A stretch of 64,000 bases of DNA from Burkholderia humptydooensis (GCF_001513745.1 NZ_CP013382.1:1488001-1552000), one strand, 5' to 3'. Shown: positions 14,893-24,025, numbered from the stretch's first letter. Notes: a model not told the origin generated them from the letters alone. Numbers and translations: made by a program.

Positions 14893-15861
14893 CTACGCGA
14901 CCTCGCGCAACGCCTTCCCCGCGCCGCCTTTCAGCCGGTTGAGTTCCTTCAGATCGTTTTCGAGCGCGGGCGCGAGCGTCGTGCGCAGATGATCGAGGAA
15001 CGTGCGGATCTTCGCGTCGAGATAGCGGCGCGTCGCGTAGACCGCGTACACGCTCAGCGTGTCGAGCCGATAGTTCGGCAGCACGCGCACGAGCCGCCCT
15101 TCGCGGATGTCGTCGAGCGCCGTGTACAGCGCGATCGAGCCGATCCCGCGCCCGGCGCGCACCGCCACCGACAGCGCGTCCGGCACGTTCGCCTGGAACG
15201 GCGCGGGCGGCAGCGCATACACGGTCTCGTCGCCGTCGTCGCGCTCGAGCCGCCACTCGCCGCCCGGCGACGCCGGCGTGTCGAGCCGCAGGCACACGTG
15301 CTTCGCGAAGTCCTCGGGCGTCGTCGGCGTGCCGTGCCGGGCGAGATACTCGCGCGACGCGACGAGCACGCTGCAGCTCGTCCCGCAGGTCTGCGCGACG
15401 TAGCCCGAATCGGGCAGATGCGACGCCGACACGATCGACACGTCGTAGCCCTCCTCGACGAGATTCGGCATCCGCTGCGCGAGCGTGAGCTCGACCGACA
15501 CGTCCGGATTGTCTTCCTGATAGCGGACGATCGACGACACCACGTGGCTCTGCCCGAGCCCCGTCATCGCATGGATGCGCAGCTTGCCGCTCGGCCGCAG
15601 CAGCGCGTTGCGCGCCTCGGCGTTCGCATGGTCGATCTCGGCGAGGATCGACTTCGCGCGTTCGAAGTAGCGCTGGCCGCTTTCGGTCAACCCGAGGTGA
15701 CGGGTCGTGCGGTGCAAGAGGCGCGTTTGCACGTGCGCTTCGAGATTCGAAACGGCGCGCGACACCTGGGCCGTGGTCGCGTCGATTTCCTTCGCGACCG
15801 CGGTGAAACTGCCGGCTTCGACGACGCGCACGAACAGGCGCATGTTATCGAGCATGTCCAT
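14893..15861 (-). CDS. LysR-family transcriptional regulator
   Basis: The 322-residue LysR-type regulator has an N-terminal winged helix-turn-helix (MRLFVRVVEAGSFTAVAKEI, then ATTAQVSRAVSNLEAHVQTRLLHRTTRHL, residues 6-56). A substrate-binding domain from about residue 90 follows (GKLRIHAMTGLGQSHV). The sequence fits the CrgA/DmlR-like group whose members control one adjoining gene. The start at ATG 15861 gives the standard N-terminus; in-frame ATGs at 15855 and 15843 are possible. It is divergent from the HPP-CBS gene across about 340 bp, but the intergenic operator there resembles that of the MarR gene, so the LysR target is uncertain. Confidence 0.9.
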   Translation of the reverse strand: MDMLDNMRLFVRVVEAGSFTAVAKEIDATTAQVSRAVSNLEAHVQTRLLHRTTRHLGLTESGQRYFERAKSILAEIDHANAEARNALLRPSGKLRIHAMTGLGQSHVVSSIVRYQEDNPDVSVELTLAQRMPNLVEEGYDVSIVSASHLPDSGYVAQTCGTSCSVLVASREYLARHGTPTTPEDFAKHVCLRLDTPASPGGEWRLERDDGDETVYALPPAPFQANVPDALSVAVRAGRGIGSIALYTALDDIREGRLVRVLPNYRLDTLSVYAVYATRRYLDAKIRTFLDHLRTTLAPALENDLKELNRLKGGAGKALREVA

Positions 15862-16124
15862 GAGATGGGCTTCGGGAATGAATGGGAAACGATGGCCGGC
15901 GGGATGCGGCGCTCGCCGCGATGCGCGGCCGGGGACGGCTGATCGACCGGATGCGCGGGCCATGAGACAGGCTGGGGGCGGGCATCGCGGGCGGCAAATT
16001 ATGTGATTCGTCGAGATCAGATCGGGCGAATTGTACGCCGATGCGCGCCGGCGCGCGCGCTCGCGCCGATTTTCCGCATCCCGAAACGCCGACAGCCGAC
16101 CGCGCAATCGGCAAGGTCGGCAAT

Positions 16125-16146
16125 TTATATCACAATGACATATAAT
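16125..16146 (+). promoter_or_regulatory. MarR-type operator overlapping a perfect -10 box
   Basis: TTATATCA (16125-16132), CAATG, ACATATAA (16138-16145) form an imperfect dyad. A consensus TATAAT (16141-16146) overlaps its right arm. The same pattern, half-site ATCA followed by CAATR and the mirrored half, recurs at 17474 before the MarR gene. The site is in the 345-bp gap between the LysR gene and the HPP-CBS gene, which holds no other feature I can support. Confidence 0.6.
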
Positions 16147-16206
16147 TTTAGGCCCGTCGCGCGACCGATCGGCGCACCCTTCCATTTACGTTACGGCAGT
16201 CCGACC

Positions 16207-17385
16207 TTGTCTTCGTCCCCCGCGTTTCGTCATCGCCTCGTTCATTGGCTCCTGCGCTTCGTCCCGATCCCGGTCACGCTCGGCCGGCGCGAGCGGCTGC
16301 GCTCGTGCGCGGGCGCGCTCGTCGGCATCGGCTGCGTCGGCGTGACGATGCGCGTGCTGCCGGGCATTCCGGGCGACGTGCCGCTTCTCGTCGCGCCGAT
16401 GGGCGCCTCCGCCGTGCTGCTGTTCGCGGTGCCCGCGAGCCCGCTCGCGCAGCCGTCGTCGCTGATCGGCGGCAACCTCGTCGCGGCGGCGGTCGGCGTC
16501 GCGTGCGCGCAGTGGATCGCCGATCCCGTGCTCGCCGCGTCGCTCGCGATCGCCTGCGCGATCGGCGCGATGTTCGCGCTGCGCTGCGTGCATCCGCCGT
16601 CGGGCGCGGTCGCGCTGACGGCGGTCGTCGGCGGCCCGGCCGTGCACGCGCTCGGCTTTCGCTTCATCGTCGAGCCGATCGCGCTGCAATCGGCGGCGCT
16701 CCTCGGCGCGGCGCTCGCCTATCACGCGCTCACCGGCCACCGCTATCCGCACGGCGGCGCGCGGCCGCAGCCCGAATCGAACGCGCACGCCGCGGCCACG
16801 CCGCCGCACGCGCGCTTCCTGCGCGCCGATCTCGAGGCGGCGCTGAAGAGCCGCAGCGAATGGCTCGACGTCGCGCCGGAAGACCTCGAATCGCTGCTGC
16901 GCGAAACCGAGCTGCGCGCGTACGCGCGCACGTTCGACGAGCTGACGTGCGCGGACATCATGTCGCGCCACCCGATCAGCATCACGCCCGACACGCCGCT
17001 GCCCGCCGCGATGACGCTGCTCGACCGGCACCGGATCAAGGCGCTGCCCGTCGTCGACGCTCACGCCCGCGTCGTGGGCATCGTCACGCGCGCGGACTTG
17101 TCGAAGGCCGCGCCTTACGCGACGCCCGGCTTCCTGCGCAACCTGTCCGCGCGGCTGCCGCGCTCGCTCGTCGGCCCGCCGTTCGTCGCGCGCGCGGTGA
17201 TGAGCGCGCGCGTGCACACGGCGCGCACGGCAACGCCGATCGCCGAGCTCGTGCCGCTCTTCGCCGATCACGGCCATCACCACATTCCGGTGGTCGACGC
17301 GGACCACAAGCTCGCCGGCATCGTCACGCAGGCGGACCTGATCGCCGGGCTCTACCGGCAATCGCAGGTGCGGCTCGCCGCGTGA
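16207..17385 (+). CDS. HPP-family membrane protein with two C-terminal CBS domains
   Basis: The 392-residue protein starts with an HPP domain of four to five helices (about residues 15-180). It has LLVAPMGASAVLLFAVPASPLAQP and the name-giving LRCVHPPSGAVALTAVVGG. Two CBS repeats follow, one at CADIMSRHPISITPDTPLPA (about residue 255) and one at ARAVMSARVHTARTATPIAE (about residue 335). HPP proteins are linked to nitrite or anion movement across membranes, and CBS pairs bind adenosine nucleotides, suggesting energy-gated transport (family knowledge). I chose TTG 16207 because the upstream ATG (16135) lies inside the promoter/operator and would precede the likely transcript start; ATG 16135 remains the alternative, adding 24 residues. 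Confidence 0.85.
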   Translation: MSSSPAFRHRLVHWLLRFVPIPVTLGRRERLRSCAGALVGIGCVGVTMRVLPGIPGDVPLLVAPMGASAVLLFAVPASPLAQPSSLIGGNLVAAAVGVACAQWIADPVLAASLAIACAIGAMFALRCVHPPSGAVALTAVVGGPAVHALGFRFIVEPIALQSAALLGAALAYHALTGHRYPHGGARPQPESNAHAAATPPHARFLRADLEAALKSRSEWLDVAPEDLESLLRETELRAYARTFDELTCADIMSRHPISITPDTPLPAAMTLLDRHRIKALPVVDAHARVVGIVTRADLSKAAPYATPGFLRNLSARLPRSLVGPPFVARAVMSARVHTARTATPIAELVPLFADHGHHHIPVVDADHKLAGIVTQADLIAGLYRQSQVRLAA

Positions 17386-17473
17386 CCGGCGGCGAAGCGA
17401 CGAAGCAACGAACGGACGACCCAGCGAGGAGGGACTCGGCACCATGAATCCGGGCATGCCCAATGCCGCCAAA

Positions 17474-17494
17474 ATACATCACAATATGATATAT
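17474..17494 (+). promoter_or_regulatory. MarR-type operator before the MarR gene
   Basis: ATACATCA (17474-17481), five bases CAATA, TGATATAT (17487-17494) form a dyad matching in seven of eight positions. It lies 33-53 bp before the MarR start and shares its core with the site at 16125, so the MarR protein probably represses both its own operon and the HPP-CBS gene. Confidence 0.65.
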
Positions 17495-17526
17495 TTTCGC
17501 CTTTTTTCGATCACGTTGGAACGTCG

Positions 17527-17940
17527 ATGATGAAACCGGCACGCGAGCTGCGCAAGACAGATTTCGAACAGCTTTCCGAATTCCGCTATCAGATGCGGCG
17601 CTTCGAGCGCTTCTCCGAGCGGGCCGCGCAAAGCGAGGGCATCACACCGCTGCAATACCTGCTGCTGCTGCACATCAAGGGCTATCCGGCGCGCGACTGG
17701 GCGACGGTGGGCGAGCTCGCCGAGCGGCTGCAGGCGCAGCATCACGGCGTCGTCGCGCTGGTGACACGCTGCGAGGCGCTCGGCCTCGTGCGGCGCAGGC
17801 CGAGCGACACCGATCGCCGGCAAGTCGAAGTGCATCTGGAGGCGGCCGGCGAGCGCGTGCTCGCGCGGCTCGCCGAGCTGCACCGCGCCGAGCTGAAATC
17901 GCTGCGAGGCGCGTTCCAGGTGCCGCAGATCGATTACTGA
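17527..17940 (+). CDS. MarR-family transcriptional regulator
   Basis: The 137-residue MarR-type repressor carries the winged-helix core GITPLQYLLLLHIKGYP, VGELAERLQAQHHGVVALVTRCEALGLV and the wing RRRPSDTDRRQVEVHLEAAG (about residues 38-115), which is complete. MarR dimers bind 16-20 bp palindromes and release on ligand binding. A fitting palindrome lies just upstream, and a near copy precedes the HPP-CBS gene. The start at ATG 17527 may equally be the ATG directly after it. The ClC gene follows after 34 bp and is presumably in the same transcript. Confidence 0.92.
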   Translation: MMKPARELRKTDFEQLSEFRYQMRRFERFSERAAQSEGITPLQYLLLLHIKGYPARDWATVGELAERLQAQHHGVVALVTRCEALGLVRRRPSDTDRRQVEVHLEAAGERVLARLAELHRAELKSLRGAFQVPQIDY

Positions 17941-17974
17941 ACCGATAAGACCACGAACGTTTCCCCCCGACATC

Positions 17975-19845
17975 ATGAGCATCGCCGCCCCACACAAACG
18001 CGATTTCGCGTCGAACGCGCGACTGCCGCGCATCGCGCTCCTCGCGCTCGCGATCGGCGTGCTCAGCACGTTCGCCGCGTTCGCGCTGCTGAGCCTCATC
18101 CACCTGTTCACGAACCTGTTCTTCTTCCAGCAATTCTCGTTCGCCGACCGCTCGCCTGCGCTGAACACGCTCGGGCCGTGGGCGGCCGCGGTGCCCGTCG
18201 CGGGCGGCATCGCCGTCGGGCTGATCGCGCGCTTCGGCTCGGAGAAGATCCGCGGCCACGGGATTCCCGAAGCGATCGAGGCGATCCTGTTCGGCAAGAG
18301 CGGATGTCGCCGAAGGTCGCGGTGCTCAAGCCGCTCGCGTCGGGCATCGCGATCGGCAGCGGCGGGCCGTTCGGCGCCGAAGGCCCGATCATCATGACGG
18401 GCGGCGCAATCGGCTCGCTGATCGCGCAGTTCGTGAAGGTGACGGCGGCCGAGCGCAAGACGCTGCTCGTCGCGGGCGCGACGGCCGGGATGACCGCCGT
18501 GTTCGGCACGCCGGTGGCCGCCGTGCTGCTCGCCGTCGAGCTGCTGCTGTTCGAATGGCGGCCGCGCAGCTTCCTGCCGGTCGCACTCGCGTGCGCGGTC
18601 GCGGGCTTCGCGCGCGCCGCGTTCTTCGGCGTCGGCCCGCTGTTTCCGGTCGAGACGGCGGCGCCGACGGCCGCCGCACTCGGCTCGTGCGCGCTGGCGG
18701 GATTCCTGTCGGGCGCGCTCGCGTGCGGGCTGTCGGTCGCGCTCTACAAGACCGAGGACTGGTTCGGCAAGCTGCCCGTCCATTGGATGTGGTGGCCCGC
18801 GATCGGCGGCCTCGCGGTCGGGATTGGCGGGCTGATCGAGCCGCGCGCGCTCGGCGTCGGCTACGACGTGATCGGCGATCTGCTGCACGGGCACATCGTG
18901 CTGCAGATCGCGCTCGCGATTCTCGTCGTCAAGGCGGTGATCTGGGTGATCGCGCTCGGCTCGGGCACCTCGGGCGGCGTGCTCGCGCCGCTGCTGATGC
19001 TGGGCGCGGGGCTCGGCACGCTGCTCGGGCCCGCGCTGCCGGGCGGCGAGCCGGCGCTGTGGCCGCTCGTCTGCATGGCGGCGACGCTCGGCGCGACACT
19101 CGGCGCACCGCTCACCGCGGTCGTGTTCGCGTTCGGCCTCACGCACGACACGAACGCGCTGCTGCCGCTCCTCGCCGCGACGCTCGTCGCGCACGGCTTC
19201 GCGACCGTCGTGATGAAGCGCTCGATCATGACCGAGAAGATCGCGCGGCGCGGCTATCACATCTATCGCGAATACGGCGTCGATCCGCTCGAGCGCCATT
19301 ACGTCGACGAAGTGATGACGCGCGGCGCCGTGACGATCGACGCGGACCTGAGCGCCGACATCGTGCGCGCGCGGTACTTCGGCGCGACGCAGGCGCACCG
19401 CGCGTATCCGGTCGTGCGCGACGGCGTGCTGATCGGCATGCTCGATCGCGCGACGCTCGATCGCGGCGCCGACGCGCGCGAAGGCGGCACGGACGACAGC
19501 GACAGGCAGGCAGGCGATGCGCGAGCGGCGCAGACGCAGGCGGTCAACGCGCAGGCGGCCGACCCGCGGGTAATCGACATGCTGCCGCGCCGCGCCCCGC
19601 TCTTTTCGCTCACCGACGAAACGTGCCGCCTCGTCGCGACGCGGCTCGCCGTGCATCAGCTCGAACGCCTGCCGGTCGTCGCCGATCCGGACACGATGCA
19701 GCTCGTCGGCATCGTGTCGCGCAGCGATCTCGTGAAGCCGGCGCTGCGCCATTTCGACGACGAGCACAAGCGCGAACGCTTCCGCCGTGCGCATCCCGCC
19801 GCGTTCGTCAAGCGCCGCTTCGCGCCGGCGCGCAAGGCGGGTTGA
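17975..19845 (+). pseudogene. ClC-family chloride channel/antiporter with CBS domains, frameshifted
   Basis: The N-terminal 108 codons (to EAILFGKS) are in one frame. From about 18301 the ClC protein continues in the next frame at RMSPKVAVLKPLASG. One base is missing at 18298-18302; restoring it rejoins GKS-RMSPKVA as in intact homologues. Downstream motifs are all intact: GSGGPFGAEGP with the gating Glu, VFGTPVAAVLLAVELLLFEW, GSGTSGGVLAPLLMLGAGLG, and two CBS domains from about 19300 (YVDEVMTRGAV) with the second ending LVGIVSRSDLVKP. Unbroken it would be about 623 residues. It follows the MarR gene. The shift may be a true mutation or a sequencing error. Confidence 0.85.
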
Positions 19846-20025
19846 GCGGCGCGCGGCCGGATTCGGGAGCCGCGCAACACGATCGTCCGCCATGACGGCC
19901 GCGCCCAAGGACCGTATGGTAAGCTTTCACGACAGGCCGAAAGCCGGCCTGCCGGTCGCCGCGCGGCCCGGCGACGCTTCGCGGGCCGCGCAGGAATCGG
20001 CAACCGAGTCGTGCCCTTCATTCCC

Positions 20026-21450
20026 ATGCAAGCATCCGATCCCGCCTCCGGCTACCTGAGCGACGTGACGTTCCCGGACCGCTTCCATCGCGAACTGTCC
20101 CCCGCGTGGCTCAACTACGCGAGCGTGCTGGGCGGCGCCCGCCCGAAGGAACTCGGCCGGCCGTTCCGCTACCTCGACCTCGGCTGCGGCTTCGCGCATT
20201 CGACCGTGATCAATGCAGCGGCGTTTCCGCACGCCGAGTTTCACGCCTGCGACTTCAATCCCGCCCATATCGAAGCCGCCGCGCGGCGCGCGAACCGGCT
20301 CGGCATCGGCAACGTCGCGTTCCACGAGGCGAGCTTCGACGCGCTGCTCGAACAGGATCTGCCGCCGTTCGACTTCATCGTGATGCACGGCATCTACAGT
20401 TGGGTCGACGCCGACGTCCGCCGCGTGATCCGGCAGTTGCTCTCGCGCCGGCTCGCCGACGGCGGGCTCGTCTATCTCAGCTATAACTGCCAGCCGGGCT
20501 GGTCGGCCGAGGCGCCGCTGCGCAAGCTGATGCTCGAGCTCGCGCAGGCGGCCGACGGCGGCATCGAAGCGCGCACGGGCAGCGCGATCGCCTGCATGCA
20601 AAAGCTCGGCAGCCCGAGCTTTCGCTACTTCCGCGACAATCCGGCCGCCACCGACGCGCTGGCCGCGCTCGCGAACGATCCGCTCGACTACCTCGCGCAC
20701 GAATTCCTGAACGGGACGTGGAAGATCCATTACTCGGTGGACGTCGTCGACGAAATGGCCGAAGCGGGCCTCGCTTACACGGGCAGCGCGACGCTCGCGG
20801 ACAATCATCCGATGCTGCTGATCGACCGTCAGGCGGCCGACGCGATCGCGGCGCTGCCGAACGCGCGGCTGCGCCATCTGGCGGAGGACTTCGCCGTCAA
20901 TCGCCGCTTTCGCCGCGACGTGTTCGTGCGCGGCGCGCGCGCGAGCGCGGCGCCCGCCGACGCGCTCCGCCATCTCGACGAGATCGCGATCGGCTGCACG
21001 ACCGAGGTCGACCGGATCGACGCGCGCGTGACGATTCCGCGCGGCGCGATCAGTTTTCAGCCGGACTTCATCGCCGATCTGCGCGCGCTGATGGGCCAGG
21101 GCGCGATGCGCATCGGCGAGATCGTCACCCGTCTCGGCGGGGAGCGCCGCAACCCGCGGGAGATCCGGCAGAACCTGCTGTTCCTCGTCGCGAGCGGCGC
21201 GTTGACGCCGTTCGCGCAGCCGGGCGGCCATACGGAAACGGGCGCGCGGCGGGCGGCGAGCCCGGCCGCCGCGGCGGCGCTCGCGAGCAGCGTCGACGAC
21301 GCGGCGCCCGCCTACGTGCCGTGCGAGCCGCTCGGCAACGGCATCGCGGTGAGCCCCGACGAGGCGGCGCAGGCGCTGCGCTGGATCGCCGGCGACGCGA
21401 CGCCGCGCCCCGACCGGCTCGCGCGCATCGGCGTGCTGCGCGGCGCGTGA
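20026..21450 (+). CDS. SAM-dependent methyltransferase with regulatory domain
   Basis: The 474-residue protein has an N-terminal class I methyltransferase domain. Motif I is FRYLDLGCGFAHSTV (about residues 47-61), followed by AEFHACDFNPAHIEAAARRA and FDFIVMHGIYSWV. After residue 190 comes a region resembling the methyltransferase regulatory domain (DYLAHEFLNGTWKIHYSVDVVDEMAEAGLAYTGSA), then an Ala-rich C-terminal part. Substrates for this family are unknown; members occur near polysaccharide and stress genes. I use ATG 20026; GTG 20011 in the same frame is an alternative that adds five residues. It stands alone between the ClC gene and the convergent response regulator. Confidence 0.85.
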   Translation: MQASDPASGYLSDVTFPDRFHRELSPAWLNYASVLGGARPKELGRPFRYLDLGCGFAHSTVINAAAFPHAEFHACDFNPAHIEAAARRANRLGIGNVAFHEASFDALLEQDLPPFDFIVMHGIYSWVDADVRRVIRQLLSRRLADGGLVYLSYNCQPGWSAEAPLRKLMLELAQAADGGIEARTGSAIACMQKLGSPSFRYFRDNPAATDALAALANDPLDYLAHEFLNGTWKIHYSVDVVDEMAEAGLAYTGSATLADNHPMLLIDRQAADAIAALPNARLRHLAEDFAVNRRFRRDVFVRGARASAAPADALRHLDEIAIGCTTEVDRIDARVTIPRGAISFQPDFIADLRALMGQGAMRIGEIVTRLGGERRNPREIRQNLLFLVASGALTPFAQPGGHTETGARRAASPAAAAALASSVDDAAPAYVPCEPLGNGIAVSPDEAAQALRWIAGDATPRPDRLARIGVLRGA

Positions 21451-21602
21451 GGCGCGCGAGCCGGTTCGGGCCGCCGCCTCATCGAATCCGCAAGGCCGGC
21501 GCGGCGGCGCCACACGAACTGCGAGTCGCGCCGCCGTTCATCGCGCCGTCCCGGTTGTAATTGGCGACGCGCGCGCGCGGCCGGTTCACCGGCATGTGCG
21601 CG

Positions 21603-22334
21603 TCACATGTGCTTGAACAGCCCCGCATACGCGCGGCTCACGGGCAGCACGTCCCGGTGGCCGCGCAGATGGATGCGCAGGCGCCCGAGCAGATCGCGCT
21701 CGATCCGGTCGACCGCCGCATACGCCACGATCACGCCGCGATGCACCTGCGCGAATCGATCCTGGTCGAGCCGTTGCAGCAGTTCCTTCAGCGGCGTGCG
21801 GATCACGTGCCGCTCGCCCGCCGTCACGACCTCCGTGTATTTGTCGAGTGCCTGAAAATACAGCACGTCGTCGACGGGCACGAGCCGCGTCGTGTCTTTC
21901 AGCCCCACCGTCAGCCAGCGGATCGGCGTCGGCTCCTTCGGCAGCCTCGCGTCCGACAGCGCTTGCGCGCCCGGCGCCGCGAAGCCGCCGCGCTGCAGCT
22001 TCGCGATGCAGCGCAGAAGGCGCTCGTCGGTCACGGGCTTGAGCAGGTAGTCGATGGCCGAGCGGTCGAACGCCTCGACGGCGTACTCGTCGTACGCCGT
22101 CACGAACACCACGTGCACGTCGGGCACGAGGCTCGCGAGCTTGAGGCCGTCGATGCCGGGCATCCGGATGTCGAGAAACGCGATGTCGGGGCGCGCGGCA
22201 TTCAGTGCGGCCAGCGTGTCGACGCCGTTGCGCGGCGTCGCGACGATCTCGAGCTCGGGCCACAGCTCGGCGAGACGCTCGGCGAGCTCGGCGGAAAGGT
22301 TCGGTTCGTCATCGGCAATGAGCGCGGTCGGCAT
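21603..22334 (-). CDS. LytTR-family response regulator
   Basis: The 243-residue protein has an N-terminal receiver domain (ALIADDEPNL with the acidic pair, phosphoacceptor Asp in IAFLDIRMPGIDG at about residue 55, FVTAYDEYAVEAF, then LLKPV with the conserved Lys). A C-terminal LytTR DNA-binding domain begins near TRLVPVDDVLYFQALDKYTEV and ends with LPVSRAYAGLFKHM. LytTR proteins bind pairs of nine-base direct repeats; matching sites occur upstream of the membrane-protein gene at 24026. Its ATG at 22334 lies one base after the kinase stop, so the two genes are co-translated as a two-component system. Confidence 0.92.
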   Translation of the reverse strand: MPTALIADDEPNLSAELAERLAELWPELEIVATPRNGVDTLAALNAARPDIAFLDIRMPGIDGLKLASLVPDVHVVFVTAYDEYAVEAFDRSAIDYLLKPVTDERLLRCIAKLQRGGFAAPGAQALSDARLPKEPTPIRWLTVGLKDTTRLVPVDDVLYFQALDKYTEVVTAGERHVIRTPLKELLQRLDQDRFAQVHRGVIVAYAAVDRIERDLLGRLRIHLRGHRDVLPVSRAYAGLFKHM

Positions 22335-22335
22335 G

Positions 22336-23418
22336 TCAATCAATCGGGATTTGCAAGGTCGCGGTCACGCCCCGCGTGGCGCCGGCCGTCGCGCCGACCG
22401 ACACGCGGCCGCGCTCGCCGTGGAGGCTCTTGATGCGTGCGACGACGTTGGCCAGCCCGACGCCGCCATGCAGCCTGGTTTCGCCGTTGCCGAGGCCAAC
22501 GCCCGTGTCGATCACGCTCAGCTCGAGCATCCTGCCGTTGCGCCGGCCGCTCACGCGGATCTCGCCGCCGTCGATCGACGGCTCGATCCCGTGCAGCAGC
22601 GCATTCTCGACGAGCGGCTGCAACAGCAGCGGCGAAAACGCGAGCTCCCGCAACGGCGCCGGCACGTCGATCGCATAGCGCAGCCGCTCGCCCAGCCGGA
22701 TCGACGCGATCTGCAGCAGCGCCTCGACGAGTTCGAGCTCCTCGCCGAGCGTCGACGTCGCCTTGCGGGTGCGGCCGAGGCTCGCGCGCAGATACCGGTT
22801 CAGGCTGTCGAGCATCGTCGACGCGCGCGCCGGATCGCGTTCAATCAGGCTCTGCACGTTTGCGAGCGTGTTGAACAGGAAATGCGGCTCGATCTGCGCC
22901 TGCAGCAGCGCGAGGCGCGCGGCCGTCTCCGCCTGGCGCGCCTCGGCCGCCTCGCGGCGCTGCGTCTCGAGCGACGCGCGCATCCGCGCCGCCTGCATGA
23001 ACAATGAAAGGAACGCGCAGGCGATGCCGGCGACCGCGAACGACGATCCGTACGCGAACCATTCGCGAACGCTCGCGCGCCCGATCAGATGCGGCACGTG
23101 CCCGATCGTCGACGCCGTGATCTCGAAGCCGGCGAGCACGCTGACGGGCGCGATGATCAGCACCTTCGGCAGCACCGCGAGCTTGCCGCGCGTCAGCTTG
23201 TCGGCGCACCGGCTGAGCAGCAGCGCGGACAGGCCGATGCCGTTCGCGAGCACGAGATAGGGCAGCACCGCGTCGTCGCGGCGGTTCGCCCACGAGCTCA
23301 GGCCGACGATGCAGTTGAACAGCACGAGTCCGGCCAGCCCCAGCATCCTGCGCATGGGCCGCGCGGCGCCGGAGTCGGCCGTCCGCGCGGAAAAGAAGGA
23401 ATGGAGCCGGCTTTGCAT
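22336..23418 (-). CDS. LytS/AlgZ-type sensor histidine kinase
   Basis: The 360-residue kinase has about four to five N-terminal membrane helices (residues 25-165). A coiled-coil stretch (SLETQRREAAEARQAETAAR) follows, then the His_kinase domain with the phosphorylated His in QAQIEPHFLFNTLANVQSLI (about residue 206). The ATPase part shows LLQPLVENALLHGIEP, VIDTGVGLG and GGVGLANVVARIKSLHG. It belongs to the PF06580 group that always pairs with LytTR regulators, and the partner gene follows directly. The start at 23418 is the last ATG before the first helix; the longer upstream frame lacks conserved content. The stimulus is unknown. Confidence 0.9.
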   Translation of the reverse strand: MQSRLHSFFSARTADSGAARPMRRMLGLAGLVLFNCIVGLSSWANRRDDAVLPYLVLANGIGLSALLLSRCADKLTRGKLAVLPKVLIIAPVSVLAGFEITASTIGHVPHLIGRASVREWFAYGSSFAVAGIACAFLSLFMQAARMRASLETQRREAAEARQAETAARLALLQAQIEPHFLFNTLANVQSLIERDPARASTMLDSLNRYLRASLGRTRKATSTLGEELELVEALLQIASIRLGERLRYAIDVPAPLRELAFSPLLLQPLVENALLHGIEPSIDGGEIRVSGRRNGRMLELSVIDTGVGLGNGETRLHGGVGLANVVARIKSLHGERGRVSVGATAGATRGVTATLQIPID

Positions 23419-23837
23419 GGTGTCGAACGGAGCGTGAGCATGAACGCGAACGGGCGCGATACTGCAACCATAACGTGCAACCATAACGCAGGCGCGCATC
23501 GGCGGCGGCGCGTGCGACGAACGGCGCAGGCGCGCGACGAGGCGCCGCGGCATCCGACGCGCCGCAACGCCACGGTGACGATTGTAGTGGAACGCCGCGC
23601 CGGTTCGATGCGTGGAATGCAGCGGGCCGCCCGCGCCGTCGACCGTTCGTCGTTTCCCGTTCTCCGTTCCCTGCGCGGCGTCGAACGGCATCGAACGACA
23701 TTGCCGATCGGCAGGCGCGGATTATTGCGACGCAGCATGCATCGAAACGCAACGGAACGCGCGCCGGCGCCCGTGCGTGCGCCGCTTCCGCCCGCCGATT
23801 CGCGGGCAACCTGCCCGCGTCGCCCGGATCGGGCCGC

Positions 23838-23892
23838 CCATTTGCCCACGATTCGCCAACAATTCGCCAACGATTCCCCAACCTTTCGCCAT
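23838..23892 (+). repeat. Array of about five 11-bp tandem direct repeats
   Basis: Units CGATTCGCCAA, CAATTCGCCAA and CGATTCCCCAA follow each other exactly (23849-23881). They are flanked by weaker units CCATTTGCCCA before and CCTTTCGCCAT after. A period of 11 bp places each copy on one face of the helix. The array is in the 607-bp region between the divergent kinase and membrane-protein genes, 32 bp before the LytTR-type site pair. The remainder of that region holds no gene. Confidence 0.7.
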
Positions 23893-23923
23893 CGCTCGTC
23901 GCAACATTCATCGCACATCGACG

Positions 23924-23953
23924 CCGTTCGTCGCCCGGAACGCGCCGTTCGTC
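23924..23953 (+). promoter_or_regulatory. LytTR/AlgR-type paired direct repeat
   Basis: Two identical nine-base sites CCGTTCGTC lie at 23924-23932 and 23945-23953, separated by 12 bases. This is the spacing described for LytTR regulators, and CCGTTCGTC is the AlgR consensus core. A third copy is at 23643-23651. A possible -10 box TATCGT (23985-23990) with a poor -35 lies just downstream, as expected for an activator-dependent promoter of the gene at 24026. Confidence 0.7.
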
Positions 23954-24025
23954 GCAAACCGCCGCGCACGTGTCCGATCGCGTCTATCGTGACCGACAGA
24001 CAAGCCCGATGAAGGCCATTCGATC

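Noticed and set aside
16135..17385. ATG 16135 as start of the HPP-CBS protein
   Set aside because: It lies inside the operator and just before the TATAAT box, has no ribosome-binding site, and would precede the likely transcript start; kept only as an alternative.
18290..18310. Programmed ribosomal frameshift in the ClC gene
   Set aside because: There is no slippery heptamer or downstream structure at GGCAAGAGCGGATG, and ClC proteins are not known to use frameshifting; a simple deletion or sequencing error is more likely.
23838..23892. CRISPR array
   Set aside because: The units are only 11 bp, contiguous and without spacers.
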